This document shows, piece by piece, positions 1 through 6,384 of a stretch of DNA of 34,055 nt. Positions within the stretch are counted from its first letter, which is position 1; the number at the start of each line of letters is the position of its first letter. The stretch spans positions 252,670-286,724 of the forward strand of contig EQ973339.1 in NCBI GenBank assembly GCA_000158655.1, given 5' to 3'. The DNA is from [Clostridium] methylpentosum DSM 5476 (GTDB lineage: Bacteria; Bacillota; Clostridia; Oscillospirales; Ruminococcaceae). Made by a program: the position numbers and the translations under genes. The notes below the pieces were generated by a model, which was not told the origin of the DNA, did no database searches, and saw nothing but the letters and a program-made list of their open reading frames with translations.

Positions 1-75
1 TTTTTCAAAAGGCCCCCTAAGCAGGGTGCGGGACAGCGTCCCGGAGGCCTCCCGGAGATTCTATGAGGTGATCGA

Positions 76-1491
76 ATGAGAGTATTGTTTGCAACAAGCG
101 AAGCGCGGCCGTTTGCCGCGTCGGGCGGCTTGGCGGATGTGGCGGGCTCGCTGCCCAAGGCGATCCGGCAAAAAGAGGTCGCCTGTCGGGTGGTCATGCC
201 ACTGTACGGAGATATTTCGGACGAATGGCGCAGCAAAATGACCTATCTGTGCAACTTTAAGGTTTCGGTGGGCTGGAGAATGCAGTACTGCGGCATTTTT
301 GAGTGCAACCTGAACGGCGTGATCTTTTATTTCATTGATAACGAATACTATTTCAAACGGCCCGGTCTCTATGGATTCTACGACGATGCGGAGCGGTTTG
401 CGTTTTTCTCCCGCGCCGTGCTTGAGATGATCTGGCACATTGACTTTGTTCCGGATATCCTCCACTGCAACGACTGGCAGACTGCGCTTGTCCCGGTTTA
501 TCACGATCTGTTTTACCGCTACAACGAGCGGTTTGCCCAGATGAAAACCGTTTTTACCATCCACAACATCCAGTACCAAGGCAAATACGGCTTTGAGCTG
601 ATGGAAGAAGTGCTCGGCATCCCCAAATACGCGACTGAGTTGATGCGGTACGACGACTGCCTCAACCTGGTGAAGGCGGCGGTTGAGGTGAGCACCCGGG
701 TGACGACGGTCAGTCCGTCCTATGCGCAGGAAATTCAGGACCCCTGGTATGCCCATGGGCTGGACCGAGAGCTGCGCAACCACGTCGGAAAGCTCACCGG
801 AATCCTCAACGGCATTGATTACGAAACCAACAACCCTGAAACCGACGGGCAGATTTACAAGACATTCTCGGCGGGTGATCTCGCTGGCAAGCAGGCGAAC
901 AAGCAGGGGCTGATGAACGAGGTCGGACTGCCTATGAGTGACGAGCCGCTGGTAGGAATTGTCAGCCGGCTGGTGGATCACAAGGGGTTTGACCTGGTCA
1001 AATACGGCTTTGAAAAGCTGGTCAACGACGGGTTTAAATTTGTGGTGCTCGGTTCGGGCGACTATATTTACGAGAGCTTTTTCAACGAGATGCATGCGCG
1101 TTATCCCGAACGGGTTTCCACTACGATCGGATTTTTGCCGCCGCTCTCCAAAAAGATCTACGCGGGTGCGGACATGTTCCTCATGCCGTCCAAATCCGAA
1201 CCCTGCGGGCTCGCCCAGATGATCGCGTTGCGCTACGGCGCCATCCCGATTGTGCGGGAGACAGGCGGTCTGCGGGACAGCATCCACGATTGTTCGCTCG
1301 GACAGGGCAACGGATTTACCTTCCGCGGCTACGACGCCGGGCAGATGATGGACGCGCTTTACCGCGCCAAAAACGTTTACTACGACAAACAGGCGTGGGC
1401 AAGCCTTGTGAAGTATGGTATGTCCTGCGACTTCAGCTGGAACGTTTCGGCGGAACGCTATGTGCAGATGTACAATGAGATTCTCCGTTAA
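76..1491 (+). CDS. glgA: Glycogen synthase (ADP-glucose, GT5 family)
   Basis: Transfers glucosyl units from ADP-glucose to the non-reducing end of a growing alpha-1,4-glucan in the cytoplasm. The 471-residue length is usual for bacterial GlgA. The N-terminal GT5 domain opens with the hydrophobic strand ending in ATSEARPFAASGGLADV, which holds the conserved K/A-x-GGL ADP-glucose loop, here with Ala where many GlgA proteins have Lys (SEARPFAASGGL against SEVAPFAKTGGL). The C-terminal GT-B domain carries the GIVSRLVDHKGFDL segment and the SKSEPCGLAQMIALRYG motif with the nucleotide-sugar-binding Glu. The ATG follows GAGGTGATC by a few bases. Other glg genes are not in the window; the first 75 bases hold only a short CGGGAC-AGC-GTCCCG hairpin. 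Identity is very sure; the missing Lys is worth noting because it is usually involved in ADP-glucose binding. Confidence 0.96.
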   Translation: MRVLFATSEARPFAASGGLADVAGSLPKAIRQKEVACRVVMPLYGDISDEWRSKMTYLCNFKVSVGWRMQYCGIFECNLNGVIFYFIDNEYYFKRPGLYGFYDDAERFAFFSRAVLEMIWHIDFVPDILHCNDWQTALVPVYHDLFYRYNERFAQMKTVFTIHNIQYQGKYGFELMEEVLGIPKYATELMRYDDCLNLVKAAVEVSTRVTTVSPSYAQEIQDPWYAHGLDRELRNHVGKLTGILNGIDYETNNPETDGQIYKTFSAGDLAGKQANKQGLMNEVGLPMSDEPLVGIVSRLVDHKGFDLVKYGFEKLVNDGFKFVVLGSGDYIYESFFNEMHARYPERVSTTIGFLPPLSKKIYAGADMFLMPSKSEPCGLAQMIALRYGAIPIVRETGGLRDSIHDCSLGQGNGFTFRGYDAGQMMDALYRAKNVYYDKQAWASLVKYGMSCDFSWNVSAERYVQMYNEILR

Positions 1492-1503
1492 AGAAATCAA
1501 ACC

Positions 1504-1539
1504 CGGGATTCTGCCAAATGGTGGAGTCCCGATTTTTTT
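1504..1539 (+). terminator. Intrinsic terminator of glgA
   Basis: CGGGATTC pairs with GAGTCCCG (one G-T pair) and is followed by a run of seven T, 13 bases after the glgA stop. Confidence 0.8.
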
Positions 1540-2044
1540 GTTGCGTAAAACCACTCGCTATGCTGGTAGAAGCCTAGTTTTTGTTTTGTGAAGGGCAGCG
1601 AGTAAAACAATTTTCAGATATCAGAAAGAATGGTAGACGAGGTATGCCTAGGATTTTGTAGGCGGGTGAAAAGCTTTTAGTGTTGTCTGGGATCAAACCT
1701 ATTTCATCGGCAAGCGGCTATGATGGCAGTTTTCTTTGCTTGGTTCAGAGGAAAGACTCAGAGAAAGCGACCGGTTTGAGTGTCAGGCAAAGGGGCAAAA
1801 GCGTTTCAAAATTATTCGTTTTTAGGAAATGGAGAGCGATTTTTGGGTTATCTGCCTTTAGAGTTCGGTGTTCTCTGCATCGGTTGACAACATGGAGATT
1901 CGAATATTTTTTTGCGCTGGATTGGCGGCAATGAAATGGATGGACGCCGAATTTCCCGGTAGAACATGCCTGTTTTCCGGCAGTCGTAGGGGAATTGCTG
2001 GAGCGGGGTGCCGTCTGAGCGATTTCTATTTGGACGGTATGCAA
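1540..2044. other. Gene-free stretch before the tandem array
   Basis: About 500 bases with no ORF that has both a ribosome binding site and recognisable protein character. The last ~40 bases (a GATTTCTATTTGGAC-like segment running into the first hairpin) weakly resemble the end of the 172-bp unit that follows, so part of this stretch may be a further, eroded copy of that unit. Confidence 0.5.
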
Positions 2045-2588
2045 AAACGGGCTGGAGTGTTCCAACCCGTTTGAGTGCTTCGGCATTTTAGAGAGGGGTG
2101 TATCTCATTCCCCGATCTTTTGCAAATGTCTATTTTTCGGTGTTTGCCGCCGAGGAATCCGATACGCCTGCCGCCAGATGACTCATTTAAGCTTAAAATG
2201 GGATTTTTGACAGTGCAAACGGACTGGAGTGTTCCAACCCGTTTGAGTGCGTCGGCATTTTAGAGAGGGGTGTATCTCATCCCCCAATCTTTTGCAAATG
2301 TCTATTTTTCGGTGTTTGCCGCCGAGGAATCCGATACGCCTGCCGCCGGATGACTCATTTAAGCTTAAAATGGGATTTTTGACAGTGTAAACGGGCTGGA
2401 GTGTTCCAGCCCGTTTGAGTGCGTCGGCATTTTAAGAGAGGGGTGTATCTCATTCCCCGATCTTTTGAAAATGTCTATTTTCCGGTGTTTGCCGCCGAGG
2501 AATCCGACGCGCATGCTGCCGGATGACTTATTTTAGCTTAAAAGGGGTTTTTGACAGTGCAAACGGGCTGGATTTCTCCAGCCCGTTT
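2045..2588. repeat. Three 172-bp tandem repeats plus a fourth hairpin
   Basis: Each unit begins with an inverted repeat of the form AAACGGGCTGG-loop-CCAGCCCGTTT. The hairpins start at 2045, 2217, 2389 and 2561, so the period is exactly 172 in all three steps. The fourth hairpin (2561-2588) lies 13 bases beyond the stop of the minus-strand DUF378 gene and probably is its terminator. The two hairpins nearest the gene are perfectly paired; the two farthest have one or two mismatches. The spacer between hairpins is also strongly conserved, including a near-palindrome around AAGCTT and a GAGGGGTGTATCTCATTCCCC segment that could fold. No conserved long reading frame runs through the unit. This fits tandem duplication outward from the gene's 3' flank. 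Confidence 0.95.
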
Positions 2589-2601
2589 ACAGAGTTTGCT
2601 A

Positions 2602-2802
2602 TTAGTCGATGGTTTCGTTTTTGCGGAAAAACAGCGAAATGCACCACAGTCCCGCAAGACCGACGATTGTATAAATAATTCTGCTCACAATCGCACCCTG
2701 TCCACCGAACAGCCAGGCAACGAGATCGAACCCAAAGAGTCCTACGCCGCCCCATACCAAAGCGCCGATGATGACCAGCGCCAAAGCGATTTTATCAAGC
2801 AT
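2602..2802 (-). CDS. DUF378 family small membrane protein
   Basis: A 66-residue protein with two hydrophobic segments: about residues 3-22 (ALALVIIGALVWGGVGLFGF) and 38-58. The spacing, the GGVGLFGFD turn and the short charged tail match the DUF378 family of small bacterial membrane proteins, which has no established function. The start is supported by AAAGGAG 9 bases upstream on the minus strand. It diverges from the NERD gene, with which it shares a short promoter region, and its 3' side abuts the 172-bp tandem array. Family assignment is fairly sure; role unknown. Confidence 0.85.
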   Translation of the reverse strand: MLDKIALALVIIGALVWGGVGLFGFDLVAWLFGGQGAIVSRIIYTIVGLAGLWCISLFFRKNETID

Positions 2803-2866
2803 GTAACTAATCTCCTTTTATTTTAGATTCACTACTAGCGTTTCCAGATTCCGGCGCAATATGCAT

Positions 2867-2895
2867 TTTACATTTTCTTTTTTGTGTGTTATACT
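2867..2895 (+). promoter_or_regulatory. Sigma-A-type promoter of the NERD gene
   Basis: TTTACA at 2867-2872 and TATACT at 2890-2895 are separated by exactly 17 bases and point toward the gene starting at 2963. Confidence 0.75.
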
Positions 2896-2962
2896 TTAAA
2901 TTACTACACATTTTTGGGTTTTGGGAGGCTTTGCGCCCCAAAATACGAAACGGAGGAATTGG

Positions 2963-3625
2963 ATGGAAACATGGATTTGGATTGTCATCGGCGTGGCTGC
3001 AATCGCGCTGGTAACGCTGTGGGGGTACTTCCACTACCGCAACAAAAACGCCAAACTCAGGCAAAAGGGACTCAAGGGTGAAAAAAAGGTGGCCTGGATT
3101 CTCAAGAAAAAATGCATTGGACGGCCGTGGAAGGTGATCAACGACATCTACCTGCCGTTGTACGACAAAACTACCCAGGTCGACCACATCTTGATCGGCC
3201 CGTTCGGCGTGCTTGCAGTTGAGACCAAAAACTACGCCGGACAGGTGTACGGCAGCCCGTCGGACAAGGAGTGGACCCACATCTGCGGGGACGAAAAACA
3301 CAAATTTTATAATCCGATGATGCAGAACAAGACCCACGTGGACAACATTCGCTACCTGTTCAGCAAGGAAAACATTTACAACATCAGCATCGACAGCCTG
3401 GTTGTGTTTGCGGACAAAAAGCTTGAATTATATATGCCCAAAAATTTGCCGGTTATTCGGATCAACAAGCTCAAAAAGGAGCTGCGCAAATCCAAATACG
3501 ACAAGGACAACGGCGTGGATGTGGATAAGCTCTACAATGCGCTGATGAACAACCGGGTGACGGATCAAAAGCTGATTAAAAAACACAACAAAAACGTCAA
3601 AAAGATGGCGAAAATGAATCGGTAA
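2963..3625 (+). CDS. Membrane-anchored NERD-domain protein (nuclease-related)
   Basis: A 220-residue protein. Residues 3-22 form a single hydrophobic N-terminal membrane segment followed by basic residues, so the domain faces the cytoplasm. Residues about 35-150 are a NERD domain, a PD-(D/E)XK-like nuclease-related fold: the conserved Glu of KGLKGE (E40), then D74 in QVDHILIGPFGV and E87-x-K89 in AVETKNYAG. The three residues of the presumed active site are all present, so it may be catalytically competent. The C-terminal tail is Lys-rich. I chose the ATG at 2963 because GGAGG lies 6 bases before it; a longer frame starting at 2921 has no such site and would put charged residues ahead of the membrane segment. 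The substrate and partner are unknown. It is a lone transcription unit with its own promoter and terminator. Confidence 0.88.
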   Translation: METWIWIVIGVAAIALVTLWGYFHYRNKNAKLRQKGLKGEKKVAWILKKKCIGRPWKVINDIYLPLYDKTTQVDHILIGPFGVLAVETKNYAGQVYGSPSDKEWTHICGDEKHKFYNPMMQNKTHVDNIRYLFSKENIYNISIDSLVVFADKKLELYMPKNLPVIRINKLKKELRKSKYDKDNGVDVDKLYNALMNNRVTDQKLIKKHNKNVKKMAKMNR

Positions 3626-3631
3626 TGCATG

Positions 3632-3663
3632 CGCCGGACAGGTTGTTCCCTGTCCGGCGTTTT
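3632..3663 (+). terminator. Intrinsic terminator of the NERD gene
   Basis: Perfect 11-bp stem CGCCGGACAGG/CCTGTCCGGCG with a 6-base loop and four T. Confidence 0.92.
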
Positions 3664-3725
3664 GGTATAGAAAGCGGCGAATCCGACCATACTTTTTCAT
3701 AGAAATACGCTTACAGGAGGTTGCT

Positions 3726-4616
3726 ATGAAAACGGGCTGGTCTGCATTTTTAAAATCTTTTCTCATTTCCTTTGTGATCATCTTTTCACTTGGGGCGATT
3801 TTGTTTTCCTATCTGATGAATGATCAGTACAAGGCGCTCGAGAGTAGCTCCGCCCCCCATGTGACGGAGAACTACACTTTGCAGGAGGATGAGGAGATGA
3901 ACATCCTCGTTGCAATGAGCGAGACGCGGGAAGCGGTAGCCGACCGTTTTCTGCTGCTCAACATCGACCCCATTGACCGGATGGTGATTGTCACGGGAAT
4001 TCCGAATAACGCGCAGGCGACGGTGAACATCAAAACCGGGACGATCTCCGAGCTGTACGACTACGGGGGCGCGCCGATGGCGGTGCGTGCGGTGCAAAAC
4101 CTCTTTTTTATCACAATCGATCGGTACATCCGGGTGGACAACGAGAGTCTGGCCCAAATTGTCGACATGCTCGGCGGGGTGGAATACGAGGTGGAGCAGC
4201 CGGCGGTGTACCAAAGCCCAACAGGCAGCACAGTTGAGGTGGAGACCGGGCGGCAGCTGCTCGATGGGCGCAGGTTTGCGGCCATGCTGCGCAACCGGGA
4301 GTTGGATACGCTCGAGCAGGTCAACACCGCGGCGCGGCTCACCTCCGCCCTGCTTGAGCAGAGGCTGGGCGGACTGAGCAAAAAGCTCGACAGCTTTTAC
4401 CGGGAGATGGTCAACCTCACCGACACCAATCTGTCCAGCTTTGACTACGAGTACCGCAAGCACGGGCTCACAGCGCTGATGGAGAGCGGCGGAACGATTT
4501 ATCAGCCGGTTGTGCTGGACGGGAAGGAAGAGGGCGAAGTATTCGCGATTTCGGACATCTCGAAAAAAGAGGTCAAAGAGCTTTACCGGCTGCCGACGGA
4601 TGAGGAAGACTCGTGA
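3726..4616 (+). CDS. Divergent LytR-CpsA-Psr (LCP) family protein
   Basis: 296 residues with one N-terminal membrane anchor (about 10-31) and an extracellular domain. Order and spacing follow LCP proteins: EEMNILVAMSETRE, then FLLLNIDPIDRMVIVTGIP, a VRAVQNLFFITIDRYIRVDN segment and an AQIVDMLGGVE segment, then a GRRFAAMLRNRELD stretch. LCP enzymes attach teichoic acid or capsule polymers to peptidoglycan using conserved Arg and Asp residues. Here the usual IPRD is IPNN and the second Arg of the later R-x-R...R region is not evident, so it may have lost transferase activity or changed substrate. The gene has an AGGAGG site 5 bases before the ATG and is monocistronic. The fold assignment is moderately sure; activity is doubtful. 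Confidence 0.75.
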   Translation: MKTGWSAFLKSFLISFVIIFSLGAILFSYLMNDQYKALESSSAPHVTENYTLQEDEEMNILVAMSETREAVADRFLLLNIDPIDRMVIVTGIPNNAQATVNIKTGTISELYDYGGAPMAVRAVQNLFFITIDRYIRVDNESLAQIVDMLGGVEYEVEQPAVYQSPTGSTVEVETGRQLLDGRRFAAMLRNRELDTLEQVNTAARLTSALLEQRLGGLSKKLDSFYREMVNLTDTNLSSFDYEYRKHGLTALMESGGTIYQPVVLDGKEEGEVFAISDISKKEVKELYRLPTDEEDS

Positions 4617-4716
4617 GATCTTTCGGGGCTTCGCCGGGCGAGAACAGAGCTGGGGAAAAGCGGTGCAGTTGCTTTTTGGCAGGACGACCCTTTTGGGCAC
4701 CCTGAATCACCAGGAG

Positions 4717-4752
4717 AAAAGGAGGAACACGGGAGAGTGTTCCTCCTTTTTT
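4717..4752 (+). terminator. Intrinsic terminator of the LCP-like gene
   Basis: Perfect stem AAAAGGAGGAACAC/GTGTTCCTCCTTTT with loop GGGAGA and trailing T run; it lies about 100 bases past the stop. Confidence 0.9.
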
Positions 4753-4845
4753 AAATAAGCGGCTATTGAGGTCTGAAGTGGAAGGAAGAAGTTTTATAAA
4801 CAGCACTGCTGAGGAGATGGTAAAACCTCATTGATAGAAAGGAGT

Positions 4846-4912
4846 GGATCGGAAGAGGACTGTCTCTGGGGAGTTGAGGATAGATGAAACGGCTCATATA
4901 TTGATGCAGTAG
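4846..4912 (-). pseudogene. Eroded copy of the 3' part of the XRE repressor gene
   Basis: Aligned without gaps to 5237-5303 inside the XRE gene, 41 of 67 bases agree by my own count, including GGAwCGGAAGAG and the final GTAG. No reading frame remains. It extends the series of partial copies seen at 5039-5228. The match is modest and could be confirmed only by alignment statistics. Confidence 0.45.
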
Positions 4913-5038
4913 GCAAGGGGGAACACCGCCGCTAGAATGCTGGAAATGGTTCAACCTATCGCTCATTTGTCGGCGGATGGTCAGCCGGAGTGGGCGGAGC
5001 ATAGTGCCGTTGGAGCGCAGGGATGCAATTCAATTGTT

Positions 5039-5228
5039 GATGAGGGGCTGGGGGATTGATCAAGTTGGGTTGGAGTAGAAGAGCGCTGTCGTCGGAGCGC
5101 AGAGGAGGCAATTCAATTGTCGATGAGGGGCTGGGGGATTGATCAAGTTGGGTTGGAGTAGAAGAGCGCTGTCGTCGGAGCGCAGAGAATGCAATTCAAT
5201 GGTTGATGAGGGGCCAGACGACTAATCA
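5039..5228. repeat. 83-bp tandem repeats derived from the XRE 3' end
   Basis: GATGAGGGGC recurs at 5039, 5122 and 5205 (period 83). Each full unit contains GTTGGGTTGGAGTAGAAGAG followed by a CTGTCGTCGGAGCGCAGAG segment, and the same block occurs, slightly changed, as the last codons of the XRE gene (from 5229). Read on the minus strand the repeat would encode a tail like ALFYSNPT, close to the gene's ELFRSNPTD ending. So the array consists of repeated partial 3' ends of the gene plus a short spacer. Confidence 0.93.
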
Positions 5229-5467
5229 GTTGGGTTGGAACGGAAGAGCTCTGTCAGCGGGACGTCGAGAATTTCTGCAATGGCAATCAATTCACTGGCG
5301 TAGATGTGCTGGATGCCCGCTTCGATTTTGGCGTAACTGCTTCGGGTAGTGCCGAGTCCTGCGAGTTCTAGTTCGCGCACGACGTCCATTTGAGTGAGCT
5401 TTTTCTGTTTCCGAATGCTGCGGATATTCTTGCCCAGAGGAATGTCTTGTTTGATTTTCTGTTCCAT
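5222..5467 (-). CDS. XRE-family HTH repressor, single domain
   Basis: 81 residues, essentially one Cro/CI-type helix-turn-helix (about 10-70): LGKNIRSIRKQKKLTQMDVV, then GTTRSSYAKIEAGIQ as recognition helix and ASELIAIAEILDVPLTELF as the closing helices. There is no protease or ligand domain, so it is probably a simple dimeric DNA-binding repressor. It starts at an ATG with a TGAGG site upstream. It is transcribed away from the capsid cassette, and the intergenic region contains two palindromes of the same architecture plus a strong promoter facing the cassette, so its likely job is to repress that cassette and itself. Its 3' end is embedded in tandem partial copies. Function as cassette repressor is inferred from position. 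Confidence 0.88.
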   Translation of the reverse strand: MEQKIKQDIPLGKNIRSIRKQKKLTQMDVVRELELAGLGTTRSSYAKIEAGIQHIYASELIAIAEILDVPLTELFRSNPTD

Positions 5468-5482
5468 AAAAATACCTCACTT

Positions 5483-5551
5483 GCTCTATTTTTAGAACTT
5501 TTACTTGATTATAAAGGTATTTTATGGTATACTATGCTCTAGTATTAGAGC
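5483..5551. promoter_or_regulatory. Divergent promoter with two matching operator palindromes
   Basis: Plus strand: TTGATT (5505-5510), 17 bases, TATACT (5528-5533) preceded by an extended -10 TG; it drives the capsid cassette. Minus strand: a TATAAT at 5508-5513 overlaps the same -35 and could serve the repressor gene, though no good minus-strand -35 is seen. Perfect palindrome GCTCTAgtatTAGAGC at 5536-5551 covers the expected start of the plus transcript. An imperfect copy GCTCTAttttTAGAAC with the same 6-4-6 spacing lies at 5483-5498, between the minus promoter and the repressor gene. The layout is that of a phage-type repressor/early-promoter switch. Confidence 0.8.
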
Positions 5552-5856
5552 AAAACGAAATTTATTTTTAATTCAGCCGGCTGCGCCTGCCGCATCATTT
5601 CCGTCTGTCTATTATTTTCAGTCGGGTTGGGTTGCACTCTACCAACTGCTGCGGTAGGCGCAACCGGCTGAACCTCTTTGTCAGATGCGGCACAAACTGC
5701 CCGTTGTACAAACCAAGGCAGCTTAATCTTGGAAAAGAAATCAAAGAAGCTGTGGCAAACAGAGCAGGCGGCCATCACAATAGAAACCCGAATTCACAAA
5801 AAATCGGGCTGTTTTGACTGTATTTCAAAAAGTTGCATGTTTTCATGCAACTTTTT
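5540..5856 (+). ncRNA. Structured leader RNA of the capsid cassette (candidate)
   Basis: The promoter at 5505-5533 should start RNA near 5540, about 350 bases before terS, and no convincing gene lies between. The leader contains a long inverted repeat: 5572-5594 pairs with 5650-5672 over 23 positions with one mismatch and one G-U pair. Its 55-base loop contains a smaller GTTGG...CCAAC hairpin. The leader ends in a strong intrinsic terminator at 5827-5856. It could be an attenuating leader needing antitermination, or a free small RNA of about 315 bases. Short frames inside it lack ribosome binding sites. RNA status is inferred. Confidence 0.5.
5827..5856 (+). terminator. Intrinsic terminator just upstream of terS
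   Basis: Stem AAAAAGTTGCATG/CATGCAACTTTTT with a TTTT loop and trailing T run. It lies between the cassette promoter and terS, so unless read-through or antitermination occurs, cassette transcription would stop here. Because of the A run on the other side it may also act on the minus strand. Confidence 0.85.
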
Positions 5857-5892
5857 TCTTTTTGTCCGGTACATGTGAAAGGAGGAATTTAG

Positions 5893-6384
5893 ATGAACAA
5901 GCTGACAGCTCGGGAAAAGTGTTTCTGTCGCTTTTGCGCCGCGCTGGGGAATCCGGCGCAGGCAGCAGAGTGGGCAGGCATACCGGCTGACCAAGCAAAA
6001 TCGATTTTAGGGCGGGAAGAGGCCGCCGCATTTGTCGCAGCGTGCGAAGGGGAACTCGGGAGAGACAGCCCGGAACACCAGCTGCTGCGCGGGGTGCTGC
6101 GCCTTGTCAGAGAGGGCGGAAACGACGCGGCTGTCCTCATGCTCCGGCATGAAGAGCTGACGCCACGCCAGATCCAGATGCTCGACCTCTACGGCGTTTC
6201 ATCCTTCAAACGGGGATCGGACGGTTCGGTGGAGATCAAACTGTATGACCGGCTCCGCGCACTTGAGATGCTCGAACGGATCGTGGGCAATGCCTCTGAC
6301 CGGCAGGAAGCGGACGCCCTCTGCGCCGCGCTCGAACAGAGTGCGGGAACCCTCTGCACGGGGGACGGCGATGGGCAAGTTTAA
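5893..6384 (+). CDS. terS: Phage terminase small subunit
   Basis: 163 residues. The N-terminal part (LTAREKCFCRFCAALGNPAQ, AAEWAGIPADQAKSILGREE) is the HTH-like DNA-recognition domain of small terminase subunits of the PBSX/XtmA type; the middle is helical (LMLRHEELTPRQIQMLDLYG) and the C-terminal SVEIKLYDRLRALEMLERI segment is the typical oligomerisation/large-subunit contact region. It would bind the packaging site and recruit the large subunit. AAAGGAGG lies 7 bases before the ATG. Its 3' end overlaps terL by 14 bases. The gene is complete and uninterrupted. Confidence 0.85.
   Translation: MNKLTAREKCFCRFCAALGNPAQAAEWAGIPADQAKSILGREEAAAFVAACEGELGRDSPEHQLLRGVLRLVREGGNDAAVLMLRHEELTPRQIQMLDLYGVSSFKRGSDGSVEIKLYDRLRALEMLERIVGNASDRQEADALCAALEQSAGTLCTGDGDGQV

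Noticed and set aside
61-1554. 497-residue open frame on the minus strand opposite glgA
   Set aside because: Exact antisense shadow of glgA; no ribosome site, Val/His/Arg-rich composition of reverse GC-rich coding DNA.
2045-2588. CRISPR-like array
   Set aside because: Period 172 with conserved spacers; CRISPR arrays have short repeats and unique spacers.
5039-5228. Phage attachment site or origin iterons
   Set aside because: The units match the 3' end of the neighbouring gene; no matching copy is found at the right side of the cassette, and no integrase is present.
5632-5878. Small proteins in the leader before terS
   Set aside because: No ribosome binding site, they run through the long stem-loop or the terminator, and no resemblance to Cro or other small phage proteins.
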